Assembly: GCA_963841415.1 (NCBI GenBank)
Contig: CAWJCN010000003.1
Coordinates: 620,001 to 684,000 of the forward strand
DNA length: 64,000 nucleotides
Direction: 5' to 3'
Source: DASUAS01 sp963841415
Lineage (GTDB): Bacteria; Actinomycetota; Acidimicrobiia; IMCC26256; DASPTH01
Below the pieces are notes generated by a model. It had not been told where the DNA came from. It did not search any database and saw nothing but the letters and a program-made list of their open reading frames with translations. Shown here in pieces: positions 1-7,787 of the stretch; the stretch's first letter is position 1, and each line of letters begins with the position of its first letter. Position numbers and translations under genes: made by a program.

Positions 1-717
1 GATCTGGCTCGACACCGCGGCGGTGAGGCGTCCGCCCTCGACCAGCGTCGGCAGGGAGCGGATCTTCTCCCAGTTGGGCTCGCGGGGACCCTCGTCGAAG
101 GTGCACTCACCGAGGGGAACGATCTCGTTGTCGAAGCGGCCCTCGGCGCGAGCGCGCAGCGCACGCTCGTGCGAATCGACCGCGAACGCCTCCATGTCGT
201 CGCGGGAGATGTTCCACTTCTCGGCGATCAGCTCGGCGCCGTGGAACTGCGACACCTCCTGGTCGCCGTAGCGCGCCTGCCAACCCGGAGATGCCGAGAA
301 CGGCGTCTCGTGACCGAACGGCACGCCCGCCAACATCGCCGACATGATCGGGATCTGGCTCATGTTCTGCACGCCGCCGGCGACGACGAGATCCTGCGTG
401 CCCGACATCACTCCCTGCGCGGCGAAGTGGATGGCCTGCTGCGCGGACCCGCACTGCCGGTCGATGGTCGTGCCGGGGACGTGCTCGGGGTAGCCGGCGA
501 CCAGCCAGCAGGTGCGGGCGATGTCACCGGCCTGCGGTCCGATGCTGTCGACGTTGCCGAACACGACGTCCTCGACGGCAGCGGGGTCGACGCCGGTGCG
601 CTCCATGAGCGCCTTGATCGAGTGGGCGCCGAGGTCGGCCGGGTGGACCTGCGAGAGTCCGCCGCCCCGCCGCCCGACGGGCGTGCGTACCGCTTCGACG
701 ATGTAGGCCTCGGCCAT
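1..717 (-). CDS. Thiolase (acetyl-CoA acetyltransferase family), N-terminal part
   Basis: This is a thiolase of the acetyl-CoA acetyltransferase type, probably catalysing thiolytic cleavage in beta-oxidation; the C-terminal part lies outside the window. About 239 codons are present of the usual 380-400. The N-terminus MAEAYIVEAVRTPVGRRGG is typical, and the acyl-accepting cysteine is Cys89 in TTIDRQCGSAQQA. The ATG is preceded by AAGGAGACGGAGATC, a good ribosome binding site supplied by the end of the 60-bp repeat just upstream. It follows another thiolase-like gene and a DUF35 gene on the same strand and is probably cotranscribed with them. The C-terminal His/Cys catalytic pair cannot be checked. 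Family assignment is firm; the substrate is unknown. Confidence 0.93.
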   Translation of the reverse strand, partial: MAEAYIVEAVRTPVGRRGGGLSQVHPADLGAHSIKALMERTGVDPAAVEDVVFGNVDSIGPQAGDIARTCWLVAGYPEHVPGTTIDRQCGSAQQAIHFAAQGVMSGTQDLVVAGGVQNMSQIPIMSAMLAGVPFGHETPFSASPGWQARYGDQEVSQFHGAELIAEKWNISRDDMEAFAVDSHERALRARAEGRFDNEIVPLGECTFDEGPREPNWEKIRSLPTLVEGGRLTAAVSSQI

Positions 718-726
718 GATGATCTC

Positions 727-856
727 CGTCTCCTTGATCGGTCGACTCCGCTTCGCCGTCCCGCTCATCCGAGCACGGCTCCGCTTCGTCTCCTTGATTG
801 GTCGACTCCGCTTCGCCGTCCCGCTCATCCGAGCACGGCTCCGCTTCGTCTCCTTG
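727..856 (-). repeat. 60-bp intergenic repeat, two tandem units
   Basis: Positions 727-796 and 787-856 match at an exact period of 60 with one mismatch (739 versus 799). Read on the minus strand, each unit contains GAAGCGGAGCCGTGCTCGG, then GGGACGGCGAAGCGGAGTCG, and ends AATCAAGGAGA or GATCAAGGAGA. The last unit supplies the Shine-Dalgarno of the thiolase starting at 717. Related single copies lie near 11800, 20405, 33504, 45160 and 61688. Confidence 0.9.
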
Positions 857-860
857 GCGG

Positions 861-2069
861 CTAGTTGCTGACGATCACGGACGACCCATGTCCGAACAAT
901 CCCTGGTTGGCGGTGATTCCCACCCGGGCGCCCTGCACCTGGCGGGCACCGGCCTGACCCCGCAGCTGCCACGTGACCTCGCACACCTGGGCGATGGCCT
1001 GCGCGGGGATCGCCTCGCCGAAGCAGGCGAGGCCGCCGCTCGGGTTCACGGGGATGCGCCCGCCCAGCTCGGTGTCACCGGAGCGCAGCAGCGCCTCGGC
1101 CTCGCCCTCACCGCACAGGCCGATGTTCTCGTACCAGTCGAGCTCGAGCGCGGTGGAGAGGTCGTAGACCTCGGCGAGCGAGAGGTCGTCGGGGTCGATG
1201 CCGGCCTCCTCGTAGGCCGCGCCCGCGATCGAGTCCTTGAACGAGCGGTCGGGCGGCGGCACGACCGCGCTGGAGTCGGTGGCGAAGTCGGGGAGCTCGA
1301 GCACGGTCTGCGGATAGCGCGGCGTGACCGTGGAGACGGCCTTCACGCGCGGCACACCGTCGGTCGAACCCAGCCGGCTGCGCGCGAAGTCCATGCTCGA
1401 CACGATGATCGCGGCCGCGCCGTCGGACGTCGCGCAGATGTCGAGCAGACGCAACGGATCAGCGACGATCGGGCTGTTGACGACGTCCTCGACCGAGTTC
1501 TCCTTGCGGAACCGCGCGTTCGGGTTCTCGAGCCCGTGCTTCGAGTTCTTCACCTTCACGCGCGCGAAGTCGTCAACGGTCGCGCCGTAGACGTCCATGC
1601 GTCGGCGCGCGTACAACGCGAAGTACACGGGGTTCGTGGCGCCGAGCAGGTGGAAGCGCAGCCAATCGGGGTCGGTCTTCCGCTCGCCACCGACCGGGGC
1701 GAAGAAGCCCTTGGGTGTGGTGTCGGCGCCGATCACGAGGGCGACGTCGCAGTAGCCGGCCAGGATCTGCGCACGCGCCTGGTGCAGGGCCTGCGCGCCC
1801 GACGCGCACGCGGCGTAGCTCGACGACACGCGCACGCCGGTCCAGCCGAGCTTCTGCGCGAACGTCGCGCCGGCGATGAACCCGGGGTAGCCGTTGCGGA
1901 TGGTGTCGGCACCGGCGACGTACTGCACGTCGCGCCACGCGAGCCCGGCGTCGTCGAGCGCGGCGCGCGCCGCGACCATGCCGTACTCGGTGAAGTCACG
2001 ACCCCACTTGCCCCACGGGTGCATCCCCACGCCGAGGACGGCGACGTCGCGCTCCCCGGTGCTGCTCAT
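861..2069 (-). CDS. Thiolase-fold lipid-transfer (SCP-x/Ltp-like) protein
   Basis: A 402-residue thiolase-superfamily protein of the lipid-transfer (Ltp/SCP-x thiolase) branch. Members either thiolyse acyl-CoAs or, as for mycobacterial Ltp2, cleave beta-hydroxyacyl-CoA by a retro-aldol reaction together with a DUF35 partner. Visible features are AVLGVGMHPWGK at the N-terminus, a canonical cysteine context SYAACASGAQALHQ near residue 88, GGLACFGEAIPAQ near 345, and NQGLFGHGSS near the C-terminus. The DUF35 gene immediately upstream on the same strand (2155-2589) supports a two-subunit enzyme. The retained cysteine argues for thiolase activity, the DUF35 neighbour for aldolase activity; sequence alone does not decide. 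The gap to the upstream gene holds a GC-rich hairpin repeat. Confidence 0.88.
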   Translation of the reverse strand: MSSTGERDVAVLGVGMHPWGKWGRDFTEYGMVAARAALDDAGLAWRDVQYVAGADTIRNGYPGFIAGATFAQKLGWTGVRVSSSYAACASGAQALHQARAQILAGYCDVALVIGADTTPKGFFAPVGGERKTDPDWLRFHLLGATNPVYFALYARRRMDVYGATVDDFARVKVKNSKHGLENPNARFRKENSVEDVVNSPIVADPLRLLDICATSDGAAAIIVSSMDFARSRLGSTDGVPRVKAVSTVTPRYPQTVLELPDFATDSSAVVPPPDRSFKDSIAGAAYEEAGIDPDDLSLAEVYDLSTALELDWYENIGLCGEGEAEALLRSGDTELGGRIPVNPSGGLACFGEAIPAQAIAQVCEVTWQLRGQAGARQVQGARVGITANQGLFGHGSSVIVSN

Positions 2070-2154
2070 GTTTTCCCGCTCTCGTCGCTTCGCTCCGGGG
2101 CGCTCAGCCCCCGCTTCGTTGCTCGCCCGGGTACCCGGCTCGCGGCCACTCCGC
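2070..2154 (-). repeat. Intergenic element with palindrome and GAAGCGACGAGAGCGGG box
   Basis: The spacer contains the perfect palindrome CCGGGTACCCGG (2127-2138). On the minus strand it ends GAGCGAAGCGACGAGAGCGGG AAAAC directly before the ATG at 2069. The same box, again after a strong hairpin and directly before an ATG, recurs at 49199-49289. It may be a second dispersed intergenic element. Confidence 0.55.
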
Positions 2155-2589
2155 TCATGCCGGTGCCCACACGTAGACGACGTACTCGTGCTCGTCGTCG
2201 CGGTAGAGCGTGTCGAGCTCGAGTCGCATCTCCATGCCGACGTGCAGTTCCGATGCCCGCACGCCCTTGGCCACCTGACCGAGCACGACGATGCCCTCGT
2301 CCGCCAGCTCGACCGCAGCGAGCGCGTACGGCTCGAACGGCTCCGCCGTGACGTACGGCGGCGGTGGCGCGTAGTGGTTCTCGGTGTACGACCAGATGCG
2401 ACCTCGCCGCGACAGCTCGGTCGGGTCCAGCACGTCGGAGTCGCAGTCGGGGTTGGGGCACGCGCCCTCGCGAGGCGGGAAGACGACCGTGCCGCACACG
2501 GTGCACTTGCTGCCGACGAGGTGCGGGGCTCCGTCGTCGGCGGTGTACCAGCCCTCGACGGCCGGGACTCGCGTTACGGTTTCTGACAC
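2155..2589 (-). CDS. DUF35 Zn-ribbon/OB-fold acyl-CoA-associated protein
   Basis: A 144-residue protein of the DUF35 family: a rubredoxin-like zinc ribbon followed by an OB fold. Four cysteines form the zinc site, CTVCG near residue 29 and CPNPDC near 44; the OB-fold strands run from about residue 63 to the end. DUF35 proteins pair with thiolase-fold enzymes (for example ChsH2 with Ltp2), and the partner is the next gene on this strand. The start is GTG at 2589. No Shine-Dalgarno is visible, but TAGTCT lies six bases upstream, so a leaderless message is likely. The start codon sits inside the TCTGAC-N5-GTCAGA palindrome, which implies repression by a TetR protein. Confidence 0.9.
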   Translation of the reverse strand: MSETVTRVPAVEGWYTADDGAPHLVGSKCTVCGTVVFPPREGACPNPDCDSDVLDPTELSRRGRIWSYTENHYAPPPPYVTAEPFEPYALAAVELADEGIVVLGQVAKGVRASELHVGMEMRLELDTLYRDDEHEYVVYVWAPA

Positions 2590-2598
2590 ATCGTCAGA
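2582..2598. promoter_or_regulatory. Palindromic operator TCTGAC-ACATC-GTCAGA
   Basis: A perfect 6-bp inverted repeat with a 5-bp spacer lies in the 34-bp gap between the divergent DUF35 and amidase genes. It covers the DUF35 start codon and part of its -10 box. The same half-sites and spacing occur at 18218, 21372 and 33468. A TetR-type repressor site is inferred. Confidence 0.7.
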
Positions 2599-2601
2599 CT
2601 A
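2596..2601 (-). promoter_or_regulatory. -10 box TAGTCT, leaderless promoter of DUF35 gene
   Basis: TAGTCT (minus strand) ends six bases before the GTG at 2589 and matches the TANNNT -10 consensus. There is no ribosome binding site between, so transcription probably starts at the start codon. Confidence 0.45.
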
Positions 2602-2623
2602 GGTCGTGCCAGGAGAAGTCGCC

Positions 2624-4018
2624 GTGGTGGACGAGAGCGTTGCAACCCTTCCCGCCGTGCAGCTCGCGGACGGGATCCGATCCGGGAAGTTCACGAGCCG
2701 GGACCTGCTCGAGCTGTACCTCGACCGCATCGATCGGCTGAACCCCGCCATCAACGCAGTGGTGACGCTCGACGCCGATCGCGCCCGCATCGCGGCCGAC
2801 GAAGCCGACGCCGCGCTCGCGCGTGGTGACGACGTCGGGCCGCTCCACGGTCTTCCCGTCACGATCAAGGACGCGATCGAGACCGAGGGCATCCGCTCGA
2901 CCGGCGGCGCGGTCGAACTGACCGACCACGTCCCGGCCCAGGACGCGCCCGCCGTCGCGCGCTTGAAGGACGCGGGTGCGATCGTGTTCGGCAAGACGAA
3001 TGCGCCGCGATGGTCGGGCGACATCGAGACGTTCAACGAGCTCTTCGGCGGTTCCAACAACCCGTGGAACGTCGACCACATCACCGGCGGATCGTCCGGC
3101 GGTTCGGCGGCCGCGGTCGCAGCCGGGCTCACGAGCTTCGAGCTCGGTACCGACATCGGCGGATCGGTGCGCATTCCGTCGCACTGCTGTGGGGTGTTCG
3201 GCTTGAAGCCCAGCTTCGGCGTCGTGCCGCAGCGCGGCTATCTCGACCACGTCGGCGGCGGCGCCACCGACGCCGACGTGAACGTCTTCGGACCGATCGC
3301 ACGCAGCGCCGACGACCTCGACGTCCTGATCGGCGTGCTCGCGTCGCCCGCTCCCGAGCACGCGCCCGCATGGCGCGTCGAGCTCCCGCCGTCGGACAAG
3401 CAGTCGCTCGACGAGTTCCGCATCGGCCTCTGGTTCGACGCGCCCGATTGCCCACTCGACACCGAGTACCGGGCAATGCTCGGTGCGACCGTCGACGCGC
3501 TGTCCGACACGGGCGCGAAGGTCGACGAAGGCCGTCCGCCGGTCGACTTCGCCGACGCGACCGGCTTGTTCTTCCGCATGGTCGGCGCGGCGGCGTCGGT
3601 GAGCGCTCCCGACGAGGTCGCGGAGGTCAGCGCCGGGTCGCACCGATCGTGGTTGCGTGCCGAGCAGGAGCGAGCCCAGTTGCGGCGCGTGTGGGCCGAC
3701 TGGTTCGAGGACTACGACCTCTTCCTGTGCCCGGTGCTGACCGTCCCACCGTTCCGGCACAACCGCGAGGGCAACATCATGGATCGCACCGTCGAGGTGA
3801 ACGGCGAGCCCCGCAGCATCATCAGTACGATCTCGTGGCCGGGGTTCATCGGGGTGGTGGGGCTGCCGTCGGCGGTCGCGCCCATCGGTCACACCGCCGC
3901 CGGGCTGCCCGTCGGCATACAGCTCGTGTCGCCGTACCTCCACGATCTCCGGTCGGTGCGAGCGGCCAAGCTCGTCGGCGAGCTCACGGCCGGCTACCAG
4001 GTGCCGCCCGGGTTCTAA
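2624..4018 (+). CDS. Amidase signature family hydrolase
   Basis: An amidase-signature enzyme of about 464 residues that hydrolyses an amide or a related bond; the substrate cannot be told. The Ser-cisSer-Lys triad is visible: the lysine in LPVTIKDA near residue 82, the cis-serine in GGSSGGSAA near 157, and the nucleophile in GTDIGGSVRIP near 181. Length is normal. The start was placed at GTG 2624 because AGGAGAAG (2611-2618) precedes it at proper spacing; a GTG at 2606 in the same frame is the alternative. It is transcribed divergently from the DUF35-thiolase operon across a shared operator and is followed by an amidohydrolase on the same strand. Confidence 0.92.
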   Translation: MVDESVATLPAVQLADGIRSGKFTSRDLLELYLDRIDRLNPAINAVVTLDADRARIAADEADAALARGDDVGPLHGLPVTIKDAIETEGIRSTGGAVELTDHVPAQDAPAVARLKDAGAIVFGKTNAPRWSGDIETFNELFGGSNNPWNVDHITGGSSGGSAAAVAAGLTSFELGTDIGGSVRIPSHCCGVFGLKPSFGVVPQRGYLDHVGGGATDADVNVFGPIARSADDLDVLIGVLASPAPEHAPAWRVELPPSDKQSLDEFRIGLWFDAPDCPLDTEYRAMLGATVDALSDTGAKVDEGRPPVDFADATGLFFRMVGAAASVSAPDEVAEVSAGSHRSWLRAEQERAQLRRVWADWFEDYDLFLCPVLTVPPFRHNREGNIMDRTVEVNGEPRSIISTISWPGFIGVVGLPSAVAPIGHTAAGLPVGIQLVSPYLHDLRSVRAAKLVGELTAGYQVPPGF

Positions 4019-4069
4019 TATCGGGTCATTAGTCCGCGGGCTTCCGGCTGACGGACGGAGGAGCACGTC

Positions 4070-5305
4070 ATGAACGCCGACGACCGCTACGTCGTCATCT
4101 CCGCCGACTGCCACGGTGGTGGCGAGATCCACGAGTACCGCGAGTACCTCGCTTCGCAGTACCACGACGAGTTCGACGCGTGGGTCGACGGCTACGAGAT
4201 CCTCTTCCCCGATCTCCTGGGCGACCTCGGCCGGCGCAACTGGGACTCCGACCGGCGTGTGCGCGACCTGGAAGCCGACGGCATCGCGGCCGAGGTCGTG
4301 TTCCCCAACACGATCCCACCGTTCTTCGCCACCGGCGCGCTGGTGCAGTCCGTCCCGCCCGCCGACGCGCACGAGCTCGAGCTGCGCTGGGCCGGGCTGC
4401 AGGCGCACAACCGCTGGCTCGCCGACTTCTGTGCCCGCGAGCCCGGCCGTCGCGCCGGCGTCGCGCAGATCCTGCTGTACGACGTCGACGCGTCGGTCGA
4501 GGAGATCCGCTGGGCGCACGCGCACGGACTCACCGGCGGCATCCTGCTCCCCGGCGCACCGCCCGGAACCGGACTCCTGCCGCTCCACCACCAGCACTAC
4601 GAGCCGATCTGGTCGGTGTGTGAAGAGCTGGGCATGCCGGTCAACCACCACGGTGGTAGCGCGGGGCCCCCGCGCGGGCCCGAGCAGGAGGACATCGTCA
4701 TGTTCCTCCTCGAGGTCACGTGGTGGTCGCACAACGTGCTGACCAACCTCATCGTCGGCGGCGCGCTCGAGCGTCACCCGCATCTGCAGTTCGTGTTCAC
4801 GGAACAGGGGACCGCCTGGGTGCCCGACTTCCTCGGCCAGCTCGACTACTTCTTCGATCGCATGCAGAACGCGGTCGGCTCGCAGGAGCGGGAGTGGGGG
4901 CTGCCGATCGTCGAGAAGATGTCGCTGACGCCGAGTGAGTACTGGGCCCGCCAGTGCCACATCGGGGCCAGCTTCATCCGTCCGTCGGAGGTGCCGCTCC
5001 GCGATCAGGTCGGCGTCGACCGGATCATGTGGGGAAGCGACTACCCGCACAAGGAGTCGAGTCACCCGTTCTCGAAGGACGCGATCCGTCTCAGCTTCGC
5101 CGGCGTCGACCCGGTGGAAGTGCAGATGATGTTGGCCGGCAACGCGGCGAGCCTCTACGGCTTCGATCTCGACGCGCTGGCGCCGATCGCGAAGGGGATC
5201 GGCCCGGTCGTGGGGGAGGTGGCGCGACCTCTGTCGCCGGCCGACTTCCCCGAGGGTTCGCAGAAGTGCCCGGCGTTCGCCGATCCCGCGCTCGCCGTGC
5301 TCTGA
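4070..5305 (+). CDS. Amidohydrolase family 2 (ACMSD-like) metalloenzyme
   Basis: A 411-residue member of the amidohydrolase 2 (PF04909-type) family, TIM-barrel enzymes that include ACMSD and gamma-resorcylate decarboxylases and some C-C hydrolases. Visible are the N-terminal strand-1 motif VVISADCHGGG, VNHHGGSAG near residue 193, and the C-terminal MWGSDYPHKE near 325 carrying the catalytic Asp. GGAGG about ten bases before the ATG is a clear ribosome binding site. It is one of five paralogues in the window (also near 15.0, 22.2, 39.9 and 44.1 kb). A role as hydrolase or decarboxylase in ring breakdown is inferred from the neighbouring acyl-CoA genes. Confidence 0.9.
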   Translation: MNADDRYVVISADCHGGGEIHEYREYLASQYHDEFDAWVDGYEILFPDLLGDLGRRNWDSDRRVRDLEADGIAAEVVFPNTIPPFFATGALVQSVPPADAHELELRWAGLQAHNRWLADFCAREPGRRAGVAQILLYDVDASVEEIRWAHAHGLTGGILLPGAPPGTGLLPLHHQHYEPIWSVCEELGMPVNHHGGSAGPPRGPEQEDIVMFLLEVTWWSHNVLTNLIVGGALERHPHLQFVFTEQGTAWVPDFLGQLDYFFDRMQNAVGSQEREWGLPIVEKMSLTPSEYWARQCHIGASFIRPSEVPLRDQVGVDRIMWGSDYPHKESSHPFSKDAIRLSFAGVDPVEVQMMLAGNAASLYGFDLDALAPIAKGIGPVVGEVARPLSPADFPEGSQKCPAFADPALAVL

Positions 5306-5337
5306 CGTCACACCGATCGCAACGGGGGGAGAACCGC

Positions 5338-6570
5338 ATGTCGGTCGACAACCGCACACGTGTCGACGGTCGGATCGATCCGGTCGATCCGGCCACCTGC
5401 TTCGGGGAGTTGCTGCCCGGCGCCTTCGAGCGTCACCAGGATCTGCTCGACGCTGCCGTCACCGCGTACGCACCGCGGCCGCTCGCGATCGAGGTCGACG
5501 GCGATGCGTGGACGCTCACTGTCGACGCGGGCGTCGTCCGCGTGGTCCCCGGTCGCGACGACGATGCCGGCACGGTGCTGCGCATGAACCGCGCGCAGCT
5601 CGACGATCTGGTGAACGACCAGGTCACGGTGGTCGGGCTGCAGACCAACGGCACCCTCGACCAACCCGTGGGACGCTTCGACGCGTTGCTCGACTGGTGG
5701 CTGCTCCTACGCGGCGCGCTCGACGGTCGCGCCCCGCACACGAAGGGTGCCATCGACCTCGTCGACGCCGACGGCGCGCCGCTCGCCCTCGACCGCGGCT
5801 TCGCCGCCGACGCCCCGCTCGACGAGATGGGCGACTTCCTGCAACGCGCCGGCTACCTCCACCTCGAGGGGGTGTTCACGGAGAACGAGATGGCCGCGGC
5901 GTCGCGCGACATGGATGCCGCCGCGCCCATGTACGCACGTGGCGACGGGCGATCGTGGTGGGCGCGCAACCGCGGCGGCGACGACCTGCTCGTCCGCATG
6001 CAGTACTTCGACGAGGTCTCTCCCGCGGTGGAACGACTGGTCGGCGACGAGCGGTTGCAACGACTCGCCGATCTCACCGGCGACTCGCACGTCTACGGCG
6101 GCATGAAGGACAACCGCATCGAGGCGCTGTTCAAGCCGTTCGACGTCGTCGAGGGCATCTCCGACCTGCCGTGGCACAAGGACTGCGCGCTCGGTCGTCA
6201 CAGCTATGACTGCTGCAGCATGACCGTCGGCATCTCCGTCACAGGAGCCGACGCGGTGTCGGGCCAGCTGCGCGTGGTGGCGGGTTCGCATCGCGCGTTG
6301 ATGTGGCCGTCGCTGCACGAGGAGAACGGCTCCGACCTGCCGGTCGTGCCGCTGCCGACGCGCACCGGTGACATCACCGTGCACCTCTCGTGCACGCTGC
6401 ACCAGTCGGTACCACCGGTCGAGCGTGAGCGGCGGGTGATGTACACCGGCTTCCGCCTCCCGCCGCGCGGCACCGCCGAGGAGCGCGCCGCGCTGGAGCG
6501 CCTCCGCGCCATCCGCGAAGACGCACCGGTCAAGGCCCCCTCTGCCACCATTCGAACATCTCAGAGTTGA
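5338..6570 (+). CDS. SCP2-like domain fused to PhyH-type Fe(II)/2-oxoglutarate dioxygenase
   Basis: A 410-residue protein with two parts. Residues 1-140 resemble an SCP2 sterol-carrier fold, with the typical NGTLDQPVGRFDALLDWW segment. Residues 150-390 are a phytanoyl-CoA-dioxygenase-like domain with the iron ligands His-x-Asp in DLPWHKDCALG, a distal His in CTLHQSVPP and an arginine in RRVMYTGFR for 2-oxoglutarate. It should hydroxylate a hydrophobic acid or acyl-CoA, the SCP2 part perhaps presenting the lipid. The ATG at 5338 follows GGGGGAG; longer in-frame starts run back into the amidohydrolase and were rejected. The stop codon lies in the left arm of a large inverted repeat. The SCP2 call is by eye. 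Confidence 0.82.
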   Translation: MSVDNRTRVDGRIDPVDPATCFGELLPGAFERHQDLLDAAVTAYAPRPLAIEVDGDAWTLTVDAGVVRVVPGRDDDAGTVLRMNRAQLDDLVNDQVTVVGLQTNGTLDQPVGRFDALLDWWLLLRGALDGRAPHTKGAIDLVDADGAPLALDRGFAADAPLDEMGDFLQRAGYLHLEGVFTENEMAAASRDMDAAAPMYARGDGRSWWARNRGGDDLLVRMQYFDEVSPAVERLVGDERLQRLADLTGDSHVYGGMKDNRIEALFKPFDVVEGISDLPWHKDCALGRHSYDCCSMTVGISVTGADAVSGQLRVVAGSHRALMWPSLHEENGSDLPVVPLPTRTGDITVHLSCTLHQSVPPVERERRVMYTGFRLPPRGTAEERAALERLRAIREDAPVKAPSATIRTSQS

Positions 6571-6603
6571 CCCCCACCCGCGTACGCGAACTCTGAGATG
6601 CTC
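6554..6603 (+). terminator. Long inverted repeat at the end of the PhyH gene
   Basis: CATCTCAGAGTT (6557-6568) and AACTCTGAGATG (6589-6600) are a perfect 12-bp inverted repeat, extended by two further pairs. The right arm adjoins the palindrome CGCGTACGCG (6579-6588). It overlaps the stop codon at 6568-6570 and precedes a probable leaderless promoter, so it may terminate the upstream operon. There is no T-run, and a protein-binding site is an alternative. Confidence 0.5.
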
Positions 6604-6615
6604 GGAGGTCGGGAC

Positions 6616-6621
6616 TACCGT
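6616..6621 (+). promoter_or_regulatory. -10 box TACCGT for acyl-CoA dehydrogenase
   Basis: TACCGT lies eight bases before the ATG at 6630. No Shine-Dalgarno is visible in between, consistent with a leaderless transcript starting the next operon. Confidence 0.4.
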
Positions 6622-6629
6622 CCGAGCTC

Positions 6630-7787
6630 ATGGACCTGAGCTACACGCCCGAGGAGGATGCGTTCCGGGCCGAGGCGCGGGCCTGGCTGGAGGCGAACGT
6701 CCCGGCCGAGCCGCTGCCGAGCTTCGACACCGAGCGTGGCTTCGCGCTCCACCGCGAGTGGGAGCGCAGGCTCTGGGAAGGCCGTTGGTCGGCGGTGTCG
6801 TGGCCCGAGGAGTACGGCGGTCGCGGCGCCGACTACCTGAAGTGGCTCATCTTCGAGGAGGAGTACTACCGCGTCGGTGCGCCCGGCCGGGTGAACCAGA
6901 ACGGCATCTTCCTCCTCGGACCCACGATCATGGAGGTCGGCACCGACGAGCAGAAGGCGCGCTTCCTGCCGACGATGGCGTCGAGCGAGATCGTGTGGGC
7001 GCAGGCGTGGAGCGAACCGAACGCCGGCTCCGACCTCGCCGCCATCCGCTCGACCGGCGTGCTCAGCGACGACGCCATGGAGTGGGTGCTCAACGGTCAG
7101 AAGATCTGGGCGTCGCGCGCGGTGTGGGCCGACTGGTGCTTCGGGATCTTCCGCACCGACCCCGAAGCGGAACGCCACCGCGGCCTGACGTTCCTGCTCG
7201 TACCACTCGACTCACCCGGTGTCACCGTGCGCCCGATCGCCCAGCTCGACGGCGACACCGGCTTCGCCGAGATCTTCTTCGACGACGTGCGCGTCCCGGT
7301 CGAGAACACGCTCGGTGACGTCAACCAGGGTTGGCGGGTGGCGATGGCCACGGCCGGGTTCGAGCGGGGGGTGAGCCTGCGCAGCCCCGCTCGCTTCAGC
7401 GCCGCCGCCGATCGACTCGTCGCGCTCTGGCGCGAGCACGCCGACCCGTCCGACACCGCAGTGCGCGACGCGGTCGTCGACGCATGGATGCAGGCCGAGG
7501 GCTACAAGCTGCACACCTACATGACGGTCACGCACATGATCGACGGCGGGACCATCGGGGCTGAGGCGAGCCTCAACAAGATCTTCTGGAGCGAGATGGA
7601 TGTGCGCATCCACGAGCTCGCGCTCGACATCGCGGGGCCGGAAGCCGAGCGCATGGACGGGCCGTTCGAGCAATGGGTCGACGGGTTCCTCTTCTCGCTG
7701 TCAGGCCCGATCTACGCGGGCACCAACGAGATCCAGCGCAACATCATCGCCGACCGCGTCCTCCAACTCCCTCGTGGAAGTGCGTGA
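6630..7787 (+). CDS. Acyl-CoA dehydrogenase, large subunit type
   Basis: A 385-residue flavin acyl-CoA dehydrogenase catalysing alpha,beta-desaturation of an acyl-CoA. Features are FRAEARAWLEANVP at the N-terminus, QAWSEPNAGSDLAAI near residue 128, NGQKIWAS near 155 for FAD contacts, and GPIYAGTNEIQRNIIADRVL at the C-terminus. The usual catalytic Glu of YEGT is replaced by Ala, as in subunits of heteromeric enzymes. The stop overlaps the start of a second, shorter dehydrogenase by one base (TGATG). Adjacent unequal pairs like this form alpha2beta2 enzymes in mycobacterial sterol side-chain oxidation, and the same is inferred here. Confidence 0.92.
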   Translation: MDLSYTPEEDAFRAEARAWLEANVPAEPLPSFDTERGFALHREWERRLWEGRWSAVSWPEEYGGRGADYLKWLIFEEEYYRVGAPGRVNQNGIFLLGPTIMEVGTDEQKARFLPTMASSEIVWAQAWSEPNAGSDLAAIRSTGVLSDDAMEWVLNGQKIWASRAVWADWCFGIFRTDPEAERHRGLTFLLVPLDSPGVTVRPIAQLDGDTGFAEIFFDDVRVPVENTLGDVNQGWRVAMATAGFERGVSLRSPARFSAAADRLVALWREHADPSDTAVRDAVVDAWMQAEGYKLHTYMTVTHMIDGGTIGAEASLNKIFWSEMDVRIHELALDIAGPEAERMDGPFEQWVDGFLFSLSGPIYAGTNEIQRNIIADRVLQLPRGSA

